DNA of 64,000 bases from Streptomyces sedi (GCF_006335015.1 NZ_VDGT01000008.1:62001-126000), one strand, 5' to 3'. Positions 25,284 through 35,199 are shown, counted from the stretch's first letter. Made by a program: numbers and translations. Notes: generated from the letters alone by a model not told the origin.

Positions 25284-27980
25284 TCAGTAGCCCTCCCGGC
25301 CCCAGATCGCGCCGCCGCCCGGTCCGCCGTTGTCCTCTCCGCCGTCCTGGCCCTCGTCTTCACCGCCCTCGCTGCCGCCGTTGTCGGTGCCCGGGTCGGA
25401 TCCCTCGTTCCCCCCGCCCTCGGAGGAGTCGTCGCAGTCGATCTCCCAGGGCTGGCAGGTCTCGGTGGGATCGGGTTCCGGCTCCTCGGGTTCCGTTGGT
25501 GGCGGAGGCTCCTCGGACTCCTCCGTCTCCTCGGTCTCCTCCGGCTCGTCGGGTTCCGTCGGCGGCGGGGGCTCCTCCGTCTCGACCGGGGGCGGGCTCT
25601 CGGCGCCGCCGCCCCAGATGGTCTCGCCGATCTCGCGCGCCTCCGGGAACTCCGTCGGCTCGTCGCCGGCGGTGGCCTCCTTCATGTAGGCGAGCCAGAC
25701 GGAGAGCGGGAGGCTGGAGCCGTTGATCCGTTCGTTGCCGCCGGTGCCCCACATGGACATGAAGCCGGCTTCCTCGTCCTCGCGCAGATCCTCCGGGTCG
25801 TCGGCGATGCGCCACATCCCGATCGCGGTGGAGAGGTGCGGTGTGTAGCCGACGAACCAGGCGCTGTTGTTCTTGTCCGTGGTGCCGGTCTTGCCCGCCA
25901 CGGGCTTGTCGAAGCCCTCCTCGACGATGCGGTGGCCGCTGCCCTGGTCGCTCTCGACCACGTCCTGGAGCACGTCGTTGACGTTGTCCGCGACGGCCGC
26001 GTCGATGGCGCGCTCGGTCTCGTTGGGGTGCTCCCACTTGCTGCCGTCGGGCATCTCGACCGAGGTGACCGAGTAGGGGTCGGCACGCTCGCCGCTGGCG
26101 GCGAAGGTGGCGTAGGCGGTGGCCATCCGGATCGGGCCGGGCGTGGAGACACCCAGGGCGAAGGAGGGCACCGAGTCGTTGGCCGGGCCGAGGCTGTCCT
26201 CCAGCAGGCCCGTCGCCTGGGCGACCTTGGAGACGGTGGCGGGGCCGATGTCCATGCCGAGCTGGACGAACGGGGAGTTCGCGGAGACCTCCATGGCCTC
26301 CCGCAGCGTCACCTCGCCGTGGTCCCCGCCCTCGAAGTTGGCCTGGTGCCACTCGCCGTCCTCGCCGGTCTCGGCGTCCTCGACGAGCAGCGTGTCCCCG
26401 TTGTACTTGTTGATCTTGAGGCCGTCCTCGCTGAGGTAGACGGCCTCCGGGGAGAGCTGGATGCGCTCGTCGCGCTCCTGCTCCGGGCCCCCCTCGGGGT
26501 CGCGGACGCCCTCCTGCATCGCCGCGGCGAGCACGAAGGGCTTGAACGTCGATCCGACCTGCGCGTTCGGCGAGTCCGCGTTGTTCACGTAGTGCTCGGG
26601 GTAGCCGGCGCCGCCGTAGATGGCGACGATCGCGCCGTCGCCGGGCACCACCGAGGCGCCGCCGAACTGCACGTGGCGGTCCTCGTCACGGGCCTCCGGG
26701 TCGATGTTCGCTTCCTCGACCTCGGTGACCGCGTCCGCCATCTGCTCCATCTTCTCGCGGTCGAAGGTGGTGTGGATCTGGTAGCCGCCCTTGGCCAGCT
26801 TGTCCTCGGGGACGATGTCCTGGGAGATCAGGTAGTTGTCGACGAGGGCCGTCAGATAACCGATCTGGCCCTCCTTCTCCATGGCGGGAGTCGGCTCCTG
26901 GACGTCCGGGAACTCGGTGATCTCGTCGTACTCCGCCTGGGAGAGGTTGCCGACCTCAAGCCGCCGGTCCAGGACGTACCGCCAGCGTTCCTCCGCGCGC
27001 TGCTGGTTGCCCTCGTCGAGCTCGCCGTTGAGGTTGTAGGGGTCGTACAGCGACGGCCCCTTGAGCACGTTGGTGAGGAAGGCGGCCTGGCTCGGGTCGA
27101 GGTCGGCCGCGTCGATGCCGAAGTACGCCTGGGCCGCGGCCTGGATGCCGTGGGCGCCCCGCCCGTAGTAGGACGAGTTGAGGTAGCCCGCCAGGATGTC
27201 CTGCTTGGAGTACTCGGCGCCCACCTTGATGGAGAGCAGCAGCTCGCGCCCCTTGCGCTCCAGCGTCTGCTCCTGGGTGAGGTACATGTTCTTGACGTAC
27301 TGCTGGGTGATGGTCGAGCCCGACTGGACGTCGCCGCCGCGCGCCATGTTGAGTACGGCGCGGCCGATGCCCATCGGGTCGATGCCGGAGTCCTCCCAGA
27401 AGGTGGCGTTCTCGGCGGCCACCACGGAGTCCCGCATCGCCTCGGGGATCTCCTCGTAGGGGATCTCCTGGCGGTTGACCTCGCCACCGGAGACGACCAT
27501 GCGCTCGTTGTCGGCCCAGTAGTAGACGTTGCTCTGCTGCTTGGCCAGCTCGTTGGGGTTGGGGATCTCGGTCATGGCGTAGGCCAGACCCACCAGGCCC
27601 ACCAACAGGCCGAAGAACGCGACGGCCGAGCCCAGCACCTGTTTCCAGGAGGGCACCCAGCGGCGTACCCCGTGCTTGTTGGCGCGGGGATAGTCGATCA
27701 GTCGCTTGCGCCCGCTGGGCTCGGCCCTGCGGCGGCGACCGCCGCTCGCGCCCTCGGCGGCGCTCTCGGCGCCGGCCGCTCCCGCGGAGGCGTTGGCCGC
27801 GCGCCGGCGTCCGCCGCGCTGGGCGGCGCGTCTGGCCTCCGCACGGCTACCGAAGGCGCGCTCCTCCGACTCCCCGGAGGGAGCCTGGGGCGGGGGAGCG
27901 GGCGGCGGCTCGGCGCGGCGCCCGGATGACGCGGCGCGGCGGCCGCGTGACTGCGGCGGCTTGCGACGGTGCTCGCTCAT
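25284..27980 (-). CDS. Bifunctional (class A) penicillin-binding protein
   Basis: An 898-residue protein. A basic disordered cytoplasmic N-terminus (1-112) precedes one membrane segment (about 115-136). The GT51 glycosyltransferase domain (about 165-350) has the catalytic glutamate at 190 in AAENATFWED and GSTITQQYVKN. The transpeptidase domain (about 400-710) has the active-site serine 477 in STFK, SxN at 566-568 (SAN) and KTG at 697-699. The tail (about 760-898) is Pro/Glu-rich then acidic Gly/Ser-rich with two cysteines (CQPWEIDC). It polymerises and cross-links peptidoglycan outside the membrane. ATG start. Confidence 0.95.
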   Translation of the reverse strand: MSEHRRKPPQSRGRRAASSGRRAEPPPAPPPQAPSGESEERAFGSRAEARRAAQRGGRRRAANASAGAAGAESAAEGASGGRRRRAEPSGRKRLIDYPRANKHGVRRWVPSWKQVLGSAVAFFGLLVGLVGLAYAMTEIPNPNELAKQQSNVYYWADNERMVVSGGEVNRQEIPYEEIPEAMRDSVVAAENATFWEDSGIDPMGIGRAVLNMARGGDVQSGSTITQQYVKNMYLTQEQTLERKGRELLLSIKVGAEYSKQDILAGYLNSSYYGRGAHGIQAAAQAYFGIDAADLDPSQAAFLTNVLKGPSLYDPYNLNGELDEGNQQRAEERWRYVLDRRLEVGNLSQAEYDEITEFPDVQEPTPAMEKEGQIGYLTALVDNYLISQDIVPEDKLAKGGYQIHTTFDREKMEQMADAVTEVEEANIDPEARDEDRHVQFGGASVVPGDGAIVAIYGGAGYPEHYVNNADSPNAQVGSTFKPFVLAAAMQEGVRDPEGGPEQERDERIQLSPEAVYLSEDGLKINKYNGDTLLVEDAETGEDGEWHQANFEGGDHGEVTLREAMEVSANSPFVQLGMDIGPATVSKVAQATGLLEDSLGPANDSVPSFALGVSTPGPIRMATAYATFAASGERADPYSVTSVEMPDGSKWEHPNETERAIDAAVADNVNDVLQDVVESDQGSGHRIVEEGFDKPVAGKTGTTDKNNSAWFVGYTPHLSTAIGMWRIADDPEDLREDEEAGFMSMWGTGGNERINGSSLPLSVWLAYMKEATAGDEPTEFPEAREIGETIWGGGAESPPPVETEEPPPPTEPDEPEETEETEESEEPPPPTEPEEPEPDPTETCQPWEIDCDDSSEGGGNEGSDPGTDNGGSEGGEDEGQDGGEDNGGPGGGAIWGREGY

Positions 27981-28414
27981 GGGGCAGTTACTCCTAGGAC
28001 AGACATCTCTGTCTGCGGACGGCGGGTACTTCTTGTGGCCCAGTCCCCCGGCGTGTGATCCGAATCCACTTCTGGGCGCACGTCACCTAGCACGAAGACG
28101 TCATCGCGCTCCGCAAGGTTCCCCGTTGGGCTGATCCGCACGGGCCCAGACTACGCAGCGCCAAAAACCATCTTTCTTGCCGGGGCGGGCAATTGGGACA
28201 TTCCTTCGCGGGTGAAGTAAAGATGTGACCCCCTTCACCGCATCCTCGCTTGCCGAGTCTTCCTCCGCGTTCTATCTTTGCGATGTATCGAGCTGATACA
28301 TCGACTCAATGCATCGGAGCGAGTAGCGCTCCGGAGGCGGAGGGTCCGGCCCCCTCGGGGGCCGCGCACGGGCAGGGCAGGACACGGCGGACGAGGGTGG
28401 AGGTGACCTCCGGG
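27981..28414. promoter_or_regulatory. Divergent intergenic region between penicillin-binding protein and PadR genes
   Basis: 434 bp with promoters presumed for both flanking genes. The only clear element is the inverted repeat at 28281-28303. A frame open from 28250 would extend the PadR protein upstream, but it translates through that operator and lacks family similarity, so I treat it as non-coding. Confidence 0.6.
28281..28303. promoter_or_regulatory. Probable PadR operator
   Basis: A perfect inverted repeat CGATGTATC-n5-GATACATCG containing ATGT-N11-ACAT, close to the ATGT/ACAT operators of PadR repressors. A further half-site ATGCATCG follows at about 28309-28316. It lies about 110 bp before padR, which suggests autoregulation. 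Confidence 0.65.
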
Positions 28415-29053
28415 ATGAGCAGGCGTTCAGGCGTTCTGGAGTTCGCCGTACTCGGCCTCCTGCGTGAGGCCCCGATGCACGGTTACGAGCTGCGCAAGCG
28501 GCTCAACACCTCGCTCGGCGTCTTCCGCGCGTTCAGCTACGGCTCCCTCTACCCCTGCCTCAAGGCGCTGGTCCAGCAGGGCTGGCTGGCCGAGGAGTCG
28601 GGTCGCGCCTCGGACGACCCGCGTGCCACGCCGCTGACCAACCGCCGGGCCAAGATCGTCTACCGCCTCACGGCCGAGGGCAAGGAGCGCTTCGAGGAGC
28701 TGCTCGCCCAGACCGGCCCTGACGCCTGGGAGGACGAGCACTTCGGTGTGCGCTTCGCCTTCTTCGGCCAGACCTCGCGGGACGTGCGGATGCGCGTCCT
28801 GGAGGGGCGCCGCAGTCGTCTGGAGGAGCGCCTCGCCAAGATGCGGGCCTCCATGGCCCGCACCAGGGAGAAGCTGGACGCTTACACCCTGGAGTTGCAG
28901 CGTCACGGCATGGAGTCCGTGGAGCGCGAGGTCCGCTGGCTCAACGAGCTGATCGAGAGCGAGCGGGAAGGGCAGGGCCAGCGCGAGCAGCGCGGTCCGA
29001 GCGGCGCGCACGAGCGTGCGGGCCCCGATCCTTCCGACGACAGCACCAACTAA
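28415..29053 (+). CDS. PadR family transcriptional regulator
   Basis: A 212-residue regulator. The N-terminal winged helix spans [20 protein letters not shown] to [14 protein letters not shown], including [19 protein letters not shown], the PadR recognition region. The C-terminal half is an alpha-helical Vir_act_alpha_C-type dimerisation domain ([19 protein letters not shown]). The ATG at 28415 matches the family start, with GGAGG about 12 nt upstream. The gene precedes ino1 by 55 bp in the same direction and likely controls itself and perhaps ino1. Confidence 0.9.
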   Translation: MSRRSGVLEFAVLGLLREAPMHGYELRKRLNTSLGVFRAFSYGSLYPCLKALVQQGWLAEESGRASDDPRATPLTNRRAKIVYRLTAEGKERFEELLAQTGPDAWEDEHFGVRFAFFGQTSRDVRMRVLEGRRSRLEERLAKMRASMARTREKLDAYTLELQRHGMESVEREVRWLNELIESEREGQGQREQRGPSGAHERAGPDPSDDSTN

Positions 29054-29056
29054 CCT

Positions 29057-29074
29057 CCCCGCGACGATGCGGGG
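29057..29074 (+). terminator. Small hairpin between padR and ino1
   Basis: CCCCGC (29057-29062) pairs with GCGGGG (29069-29074) around a 6-nt loop, right after the padR stop. It is short and may only attenuate read-through into ino1. Confidence 0.35.
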
Positions 29075-29108
29075 TCACGTCGAGAACACACAACAGGGAG
29101 CAACCGGA

Positions 29109-30191
29109 ATGGGTTCGGTTCGCGTAGCCATCGCTGGCGTGGGCAACTGCGCCGCCTCGCTGGTACAGGGCGTCGAGTACTACAAGGACGCCGCCCCGGA
29201 CAGCCGCGTCCCGGGTCTGATGCACGTCCAGTTCGGCGACTACCACGTCTCGGACATCGAGTTCGTGGCCGCCTTCGACGTTGACGCCAAGAAGGTCGGC
29301 ATCGACCTCAGCGATGCCATCGGCGCCAGCGAGAACAACACCGTCAAGATCTGCGACGTGCCCCCCACCGGCGTGAACGTGCAGCGCGGGCAGACCCTCG
29401 ACGGTCTGGGCAAGTACTACCGGGAGACCATCGTCGAGTCCGACGACGAGCCGGTCGACGTGGTCCAGGTCCTCAAGGACACCCGGGCCGACGTGCTGAT
29501 CTGCTACCTGCCGGTCGGCTCCGAGGACGCCGCCAAGTACTACGCGCAGGCCGCCATCGACGCCAAGGTCGCGTTCGTCAACGCCCTCCCGGTCTTCATC
29601 GCCGGCACCAAGGAGTGGGCCGACAAGTTCGTCGAGGCCGGCGTCCCGATCGTGGGCGACGACATCAAGTCCCAGGTGGGCGCCACCATCACGCACCGCG
29701 TGATGGCCAAGCTGTTCGAGGACCGGGGCGTCATCCTGGACCGCACCATGCAGCTGAACGTCGGCGGCAACATGGACTTCAAGAACATGTTGGAGCGCGA
29801 CCGGCTGGAGTCGAAGAAGATCTCCAAGACCCAGGCCGTGACCTCCCAGATCCCCGACCGGGACCTCGGCGAGAAGAACGTGCACATCGGCCCGTCGGAC
29901 TACGTGGCCTGGCTGGACGACCGCAAGTGGGCCTACGTGCGGCTTGAGGGGCGCGCCTTCGGCGACGTGCCGCTCAACCTGGAGTACAAGCTGGAGGTCT
30001 GGGACTCCCCGAACTCGGCCGGCGTGATCATCGACGCGCTGCGCGCCGCGAAGATCGCCAAGGACCGCGGTGTCGGCGGCCCGGTGCTCTCCGCCTCCTC
30101 GTACTTCATGAAGTCGCCGCCCGTGCAGTACTTCGACGACGTGGCGCGGGAGAACGTCGAGCAGTTCATCCGCGGCGAGGTCGACAGCTGA
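29109..30191 (+). CDS. ino1: Inositol-3-phosphate (inositol-1-phosphate) synthase
   Basis: A 360-residue enzyme of the actinobacterial MIPS type. It starts [20 protein letters not shown] with the NAD-binding Rossmann motif, then [31 protein letters not shown] and [12 protein letters not shown] are family signatures around the active site. It converts glucose 6-phosphate to inositol phosphate for mycothiol and phosphatidylinositol. ATG at 29109 after an AGGGAG. The PadR gene is 55 bp upstream, and a hairpin terminator follows. Confidence 0.96.
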   Translation: MGSVRVAIAGVGNCAASLVQGVEYYKDAAPDSRVPGLMHVQFGDYHVSDIEFVAAFDVDAKKVGIDLSDAIGASENNTVKICDVPPTGVNVQRGQTLDGLGKYYRETIVESDDEPVDVVQVLKDTRADVLICYLPVGSEDAAKYYAQAAIDAKVAFVNALPVFIAGTKEWADKFVEAGVPIVGDDIKSQVGATITHRVMAKLFEDRGVILDRTMQLNVGGNMDFKNMLERDRLESKKISKTQAVTSQIPDRDLGEKNVHIGPSDYVAWLDDRKWAYVRLEGRAFGDVPLNLEYKLEVWDSPNSAGVIIDALRAAKIAKDRGVGGPVLSASSYFMKSPPVQYFDDVARENVEQFIRGEVDS

Positions 30192-30230
30192 GCGACCTCA
30201 AGGGACCCACGCCCCAGGCGTGACCGAGCA

Positions 30231-30263
30231 GCGGCAGCCCCGGCCCGTTTCCGGGGCTGCCGC
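30231..30263 (+). terminator. Terminator of ino1
   Basis: A perfect 13-bp stem (GCGGCAGCCCCGG at 30231-30243 with 30251-30263) and 7-nt loop, 39 bp after the ino1 stop. Confidence 0.7.
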
Positions 30264-30302
30264 CGTCTGTGGGGCGGGCCTTCTCGGCCCGCCTCGTTCC
30301 CC

Positions 30303-30331
30303 GCGGCGGCCGTCCTCGCGACGGCCGCCGC
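30303..30331 (-). terminator. Terminator of the alanine-racemase-like gene
   Basis: A perfect 12-bp stem (GCGGCGGCCGTC at 30303-30314 with 30320-30331) and 5-nt loop, 29 bp beyond the stop of the minus-strand gene. With the hairpin at 30231 it separates two convergent units. Confidence 0.65.
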
Positions 30332-30360
30332 CGTTCCGTCGGGGCGGTGACCGCCTCGGC

Positions 30361-31392
30361 TCAGCGGTCCGCGAGGCGGTCCACCTGGGTCGTCGTGTGC
30401 CGCAGGATCGCCTTCAGCTCGTCGCCCACCTTGGGCTCCTTGGCCTCCGCCGGCACGAACAGGATCGATACCTGCATGTGCGGCGGCTCCGCGAACCAGC
30501 GCTGCTTGCCGTCCCAGACGAACGGCGAGAGGTTGCGGTTGACCGTCGCCAGACCGGCCCTGGCCATTCCCTTGGCGCGCGAGGTCATCCCGTGCAGCGC
30601 CTTGGGCGCCTCAAGACCGACCCCGTGCGAGGTGCCGCCGGCCACCACGGCCAACCAGCCGTCGCCGGCCGCCTTCTGCTGCCGGTACCCGAAGCGGTCC
30701 CCCTTGGCCACCGGCGTGACGTCGAGCACCGCGCCGCGGTACTCCGTCGCCCCGTGGTCGCCCAGCCACAGCCGGGTGCCGATCCGCGCCCGGAAGGTGG
30801 TCTGCGGGAACTGCTGCCGCAGCCGCGCCAGTTCGCGCGAGCTGAGATGGCTGACGAACATCGTGTCCAGCGGCAGCCTGGCCGCCCGCAGCCGGTCCAT
30901 CCAGCCGATGACCTCCTCGACGGCGTCGCTGCCGTCCGTGCGGTCCAGCGGCAGGTGGATGGCGAAGCCCTCCAGCCGCACGTCGTCGAGCGCGGCGTGC
31001 AGCTTGCCCAGGTCGCGCTCGGTCACCCCGTGGCGCTTCATGGAGCTCATCACCTCGACGACCACCCGCGAGCCGACCAGCCCGTAGACGCCGTCGACGG
31101 AGGAGGCGGAACGGATCACCCGGTCCGGCAGCGGCACCGGCTCCTCGCTGCGGCGGTAGGGCGTGAGCACCAGCAGGTCGCCGCTGAAGCGGTCCTTCAT
31201 GGCCGCGGCCTCGTAGGTGGTCCCGACCGCCAGCGTGTCCAGCTCCAGCTGGGAGACCTCCTCGGCCAGGCGGTCATGGCCGAAGCCGTAACCGTTGCCC
31301 TTGCACACGGGAACCAGACCGGGGAAGTCGGCGAGCACCGACCGCTGGTGCGCCCGCCAGCGGTCCGTCTCGACGTACAGGGTGAGCGCCAT
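30361..31392 (-). CDS. Alanine-racemase-like PLP protein
   Basis: A 343-residue protein with the N-terminal barrel of alanine racemase. LVPVCKGNGYGFG near residue 30 carries the PLP-binding lysine, as in KxNAYGHG of racemases. The C-terminal part includes FRARIGTRLWLGDHGATEY and is not the typical Alr C-terminal beta domain, so it may act on another substrate. It lies 147 bp downstream of femX in the same direction, so a role in peptidoglycan precursor supply is plausible but unproven. ATG at 31392. Confidence 0.8.
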   Translation of the reverse strand: MALTLYVETDRWRAHQRSVLADFPGLVPVCKGNGYGFGHDRLAEEVSQLELDTLAVGTTYEAAAMKDRFSGDLLVLTPYRRSEEPVPLPDRVIRSASSVDGVYGLVGSRVVVEVMSSMKRHGVTERDLGKLHAALDDVRLEGFAIHLPLDRTDGSDAVEEVIGWMDRLRAARLPLDTMFVSHLSSRELARLRQQFPQTTFRARIGTRLWLGDHGATEYRGAVLDVTPVAKGDRFGYRQQKAAGDGWLAVVAGGTSHGVGLEAPKALHGMTSRAKGMARAGLATVNRNLSPFVWDGKQRWFAEPPHMQVSILFVPAEAKEPKVGDELKAILRHTTTQVDRLADR

Positions 31393-31539
31393 GGCCGGGG
31401 GGTCCCTTTCTGCTGATGTTCTGCTGTCGGTGCGCCGGGAGTCCGCTCGGGTCCGGGGTGATGCGGCCGGGCGGTCGGTGGGTCGGGCGGTTGGTCCGTC
31501 GGGAGAACGAAGGCGGAGCCGGTCGGCGCCGGCGCGCGG

Positions 31540-32658
31540 TCAGCGCCGCGACATGTACATGTCGAGCGCCTTGTGGAGAAGCTTGTTGAGCGGGAAGTCC
31601 CACTCGCCGAGATACTCCGACGCCTCACCGCCCGTACCCACCTTGAACTGGATCAGGCCGAAGAGGTGGTCGGTGTCCTCCAACGAGTCGCCGATGCCCC
31701 GCAGGTCGTAGACGTGCGCCCCGAGTTGGTGCGCGTCCTGGAGCATCTGCCACTGCATCGCGTTGGAGGGGCGAACCTCGCGCTTGTGGTTGGCCGACGC
31801 TCCGTAGGAATACCACACGTGTCCGCCGACGATGAGCATCGTCGCGGCGGCGACCGGCTCGTTCTCGTGCATGGCGAAGTAGAGCCGCATACGGTCGGGC
31901 TCTTCCTCGTTCAGAACGCGCCACATCCGCTCGAAGTACATCAGCGGGCGCGGGCGGAACTTGTCGCGCTCGGCCGTCACCTCGTAGAGCCGCTGCCAGG
32001 CCGGAAGGTCCTCGAATCCGCCCCTGACGACCTGCACCCCGGCCTTGTCGGCCTTCTTGATGTTCCGTCGCCACAGCTGGTTGAAGCCCTTCTGGACCTC
32101 CTCCAACGTGCGGTCGCGCAGCGGGATCTGGAAGACGTAACGGGGCTGCACGTCGCCGAAGCCGGCGCCGCCGTCCTCGCCCTGCTGCCAGCCCATCCGC
32201 CGCAGTTGGTCGGCCACCTCGAACGCCTTGGGCTCCAGAACGGTCGGCTCGACCTCACGCAGCCGCTTGACCTCGGGGTTCTGAATGCCCGCCTTGATCG
32301 CCGCCGCGTTCCACCTGCGGATCACCACCGGCGGGCCCATCTTGACCGAGAACGCCCCCTGCTGCTTCAGGTGCGCCAGCATCGGGCGCAGCCACTCCTC
32401 CAGGTTGGGCGCGTGCCAGTTGATCACCGGGCCCTCGGGAAGGTACGCCAGATACCGCTTGAGCTTGGGGAGTTGACGGTAGAGCACCAGGCCGGCGCCG
32501 ACGAGCCGCCCGCTGGCGTCGAACCAGCCCAGCGACTCCGAGCGCCATTCAGCCTTCACATCACCCCATGCCGGAACCTGCATATGGCTGGCTGACGGGA
32601 GCGAGCGGATGTATGCGAGGTGTTCGTCGCGGCTGATGGTCCTCAGGGTCAGGCTCAT
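31540..32658 (-). CDS. femX: FemX-type aminoacyltransferase (FemABX family)
   Basis: A 372-residue protein with two GNAT-like FemAB domains (MQVPAWGDVKAEWRSESLGW; LWRRNIKKADKAGVQVVRGG; HVYDLRGIGDSLEDTDHLFG, a strongly conserved C-terminal signature). It uses aminoacyl-tRNA to add an interpeptide-bridge residue to lipid II; in S. coelicolor the essential FemX adds the single glycine. ATG start at 32658. A PLP-dependent racemase-like gene follows. Confidence 0.92.
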   Translation of the reverse strand: MSLTLRTISRDEHLAYIRSLPSASHMQVPAWGDVKAEWRSESLGWFDASGRLVGAGLVLYRQLPKLKRYLAYLPEGPVINWHAPNLEEWLRPMLAHLKQQGAFSVKMGPPVVIRRWNAAAIKAGIQNPEVKRLREVEPTVLEPKAFEVADQLRRMGWQQGEDGGAGFGDVQPRYVFQIPLRDRTLEEVQKGFNQLWRRNIKKADKAGVQVVRGGFEDLPAWQRLYEVTAERDKFRPRPLMYFERMWRVLNEEEPDRMRLYFAMHENEPVAAATMLIVGGHVWYSYGASANHKREVRPSNAMQWQMLQDAHQLGAHVYDLRGIGDSLEDTDHLFGLIQFKVGTGGEASEYLGEWDFPLNKLLHKALDMYMSRR

Positions 32659-32835
32659 GCGGGCGCTCCTTGGGCGTCAAACGCAGCGTCTCGCCCGGAA
32701 GCCTAACGGCGCGACCACTTTCCGTGGACGGCGCGGTGGCGCTCGGCGCCCGCGTGGCGCCCCGATCCCGCGGCCGGCGCGACGCCCGGCGGCGGGGGCC
32801 GCCGCCGTCCGCCAGGTCCGGTGGGAGAGGAGTGC

Positions 32836-33162
32836 TCAGCCCGGCCAGGCGGGGAAGAAACCTCCGTGCGAGAGGCCGAGATAGAGCCCCACCCCCGCGC
32901 CGCCGAGTCCGACCACGGTGAGAGCGCGCTGCCCGGTGGTGGCGGAGACCAACTGGCTGACCGCGCCGATCAGAAGACCGACAAGACCGGTCCAGCTGCT
33001 GATCACGTGCAGTCCGTAGAAGGCCGAGGTGATCGCCGCGACCAGCCCCAACGCCAGGGTGATCGAGGCGAGGGTGTTCTCCCTGGGGTGTGCCCGGCCG
33101 TCGCTGTTCAGCAGGAGACCGACGGTGTGCGAGACCGGACCGCGGTGTGCTGCCTGAGTCAT
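32836..33162 (-). CDS. Small hypothetical membrane protein
   Basis: A 108-residue protein with two or three predicted membrane segments ([20 protein letters not shown], then [15 protein letters not shown] and [18 protein letters not shown]) and a hydrophilic N-terminus [15 protein letters not shown]. It looks conserved in length and position in Streptomyces, between femX and the divergent rpsF, but has no known function. ATG at 33162. Confidence 0.7.
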   Translation of the reverse strand: MTQAAHRGPVSHTVGLLLNSDGRAHPRENTLASITLALGLVAAITSAFYGLHVISSWTGLVGLLIGAVSQLVSATTGQRALTVVGLGGAGVGLYLGLSHGGFFPAWPG

Positions 33163-33356
33163 TACGGACCCTTCGTTGGCTTACATCCCTGTATATCCAG
33201 ATTGCAGCGCTACCCGGGAGGATTTCAACCGGAAGGCGGGATGCGGGTACGGTGTACTGTCCGCGCCCGTCCAGACGGCCGGGTGTGGACCGCATCACGA
33301 CCCTCCTGCCACGGAACGCCCGTGGCCGCCTGAGTCCAGAGGAGGTGGGTTCACGT

Positions 33357-33647
33357 ATGCGTCACTACGAGGTGATGGTGATCCTCGACCCCGATCTTGA
33401 GGAGCGCTCCATCGCGCCCCTGATCGAGTCGTTCCTGTCGGTGGTCCGTGAGGCCAACGGCAAGGTCGAGAAGGTCGACACCTGGGGTCGCCGCCGTCTC
33501 TCCTACGAGATCAACAAGAAGCCCGAGGGCGTCTACTCGGTGATTGACCTCCAGGCCGAGCCTGACGTGGTCAAGGAGCTGGACCGGCAGATGAACCTCA
33601 ACGAGTCGGTCATGCGGACCAAGGTCCTGAGGCCCCAGACGCGCTGA
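33357..33647 (+). CDS. rpsF: 30S ribosomal protein S6
   Basis: A 96-residue protein beginning [20 protein letters not shown] and containing [20 protein letters not shown], a full-length S6. It binds 16S rRNA with S18 (rpsR, downstream). The ATG at 33357 has GGAGG at 33341-33345; the longer open frame is not used. It is the first gene of the rpsF-ssb-rpsR-rplI operon. Confidence 0.98.
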   Translation: MRHYEVMVILDPDLEERSIAPLIESFLSVVREANGKVEKVDTWGRRRLSYEINKKPEGVYSVIDLQAEPDVVKELDRQMNLNESVMRTKVLRPQTR

Positions 33648-33831
33648 TCCCCCGGATCGGCGCGTAACGCCAGGCAGCGGTCGAGCGCCGTCCCCCGCCC
33701 CTCACGGGGCGTCCCGGGCGGCGTGCGAACCGGCCGAGCGGCTACCGAGTCGGTACTCACAGTCACCACTGTCAGTGCCATGAGTCATCATCGCAGCAAC
33801 AGCAGTTAACCCCCGCCGAGAGGTTCCCCCA

Positions 33832-34407
33832 ATGGCAGGCGAGACCGTCATCACGGTCGTCGGCAACCTGGTCGACGACCCCGAGCTGCGCTTCACCCCA
33901 TCCGGTGCGGCGGTCGCGAAGTTCCGTGTCGCGTCCACGCCGCGGATCTTCGACCGGCAGACCAGCGAGTGGCGGGACGGCGAGAGCCTCTTCCTCACCT
34001 GCTCGGTCTGGCGTCAGGCCGCGGAGAACGTCGCGGAGTCCCTCACCAAGGGGATGCGCGTCATCGTTCAGGGCCGGCTGAAGCAGCGGTCCTACGAGGA
34101 CCGTGACGGCGTCAAGCGCACGGTCATCGACCTCGACGTCGACGAGGTCGGCGCCAGCCTGCGCAGCGCGACGGCCAAGGTCACCAGGACCACGGGCCGT
34201 GGCGGTCAGCAGGGCGGCGGCGGTGGCGGCGGCTGGGGCGGCGGTGGCGGCCAGGGCGGTCCGGCCGGCGGCGGCCAGCAGGGCGGCGGCGCGCCGGGGG
34301 GCGACCCCTGGGCGACCGGTGCTCCCGCGGGCGGCGGCCAGCAGGGCGGCGGCGGTGGCGGCTGGGGCGGCGGTGGCGGCGGCTACTCGGACGAGCCCCC
34401 GTTCTGA
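33832..34407 (+). CDS. ssb: Single-stranded DNA-binding protein
   Basis: A 191-residue SSB. An OB fold (1-about 115: [19 protein letters not shown], then [20 protein letters not shown]) is followed by a Gly/Gln-rich linker with repeated GGGGWGG and GGQQGG blocks. The acidic tip ends DEPPF, the protein-recruiting tail. It coats ssDNA during replication, repair and recombination. Located between rpsF and rpsR, as in most bacteria; ATG after GAGAGG. Confidence 0.97.
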   Translation: MAGETVITVVGNLVDDPELRFTPSGAAVAKFRVASTPRIFDRQTSEWRDGESLFLTCSVWRQAAENVAESLTKGMRVIVQGRLKQRSYEDRDGVKRTVIDLDVDEVGASLRSATAKVTRTTGRGGQQGGGGGGGWGGGGGQGGPAGGGQQGGGAPGGDPWATGAPAGGGQQGGGGGGWGGGGGGYSDEPPF

Positions 34408-34456
34408 CCTGGTGCGCTCGACACCCACTTCTTATTGAAATCACCGGAGAAACACG

Positions 34457-34693
34457 ATGGCGAAGCCGCCCGCGCGCAAGCCCAAGAAGAAGGTTTGCGT
34501 GTTCTGCAAGGAGAAGATCTCCTACGTCGACTACAAGGACACGAACCTGCTGCGGAAGTTCATCTCCGACCGCGGCAAGATCCGTGCCCGCCGGGTCACC
34601 GGCAACTGCACCCAGCACCAGCGTGACGTCGCCACGGCCGTCAAGAACAGCCGTGAGATGGCGCTGCTGCCCTACACCTCGACCGCTCGCTGA
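34457..34693 (+). CDS. rpsR: 30S ribosomal protein S18
   Basis: A 78-residue basic protein with [19 protein letters not shown] and [15 protein letters not shown] ending (here [15 protein letters not shown]), standard S18. Cysteines C14 and C17 suggest a zinc-containing (C+) form, given CVFC plus a later CTQH. It pairs with S6 on the small subunit. ATG at 34457 with GGAG upstream. Confidence 0.97.
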   Translation: MAKPPARKPKKKVCVFCKEKISYVDYKDTNLLRKFISDRGKIRARRVTGNCTQHQRDVATAVKNSREMALLPYTSTAR

Positions 34694-34714
34694 CCGGAAA
34701 GGATGGTATGACAC

Positions 34715-35164
34715 ATGAAGATCATCCTGACCAATGAGGTCTCCGGCCTGGGCATGGCCGGCGACGTCGTCGAGGTGAAGGACGGGTACGCCCGTAACTA
34801 CCTGCTCCCCCGTGGTGTGGCGATCCGCTGGACCAAGGGTGGCGAGAAGGACGTCGAGCAGATCCGTCGCGGTCGCAAGATCCGCGAGATCGCCTCGATC
34901 GAGCAGGCCAACGACGTGAAGGCCCAGCTTGAGGGCGTCACGGTCCGACTGAAGGTCCGCGCCGGCGACGGCGGTCGGCTCTTCGGCTCGGTCACCCCGG
35001 CCGACATCGCCACGGCGGTGAAGAGCGCGGGTGGCCCGGACGTGGACAAGCGCCGCATCGAGCTGAGCACCCCGATCAAGAGCCTCGGCTCGCACCGGGT
35101 CTCGGTCCGGCTGCACGCGGACGTCGTGGCCAACGTCGGCATCACGGTCGACGCCGCCAAGTAA
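34715..35164 (+). CDS. rplI: 50S ribosomal protein L9
   Basis: A 149-residue protein with the L9 N-terminal signature [19 protein letters not shown] and the long helix leading to the C-terminal domain [15 protein letters not shown]. It binds 23S rRNA near the L1 stalk. ATG at 34715, 21 bp after rpsR; a strong terminator follows. Confidence 0.98.
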   Translation: MKIILTNEVSGLGMAGDVVEVKDGYARNYLLPRGVAIRWTKGGEKDVEQIRRGRKIREIASIEQANDVKAQLEGVTVRLKVRAGDGGRLFGSVTPADIATAVKSAGGPDVDKRRIELSTPIKSLGSHRVSVRLHADVVANVGITVDAAK

Positions 35165-35199
35165 CGCCTCTCGACGATCGACGAGGAGTTCGCGCGGCG

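Noticed and set aside
25104..27929. A 941-codon open frame opposite the penicillin-binding protein
   Set aside because: No family features; the opposite strand encodes intact GT51 and transpeptidase motifs.
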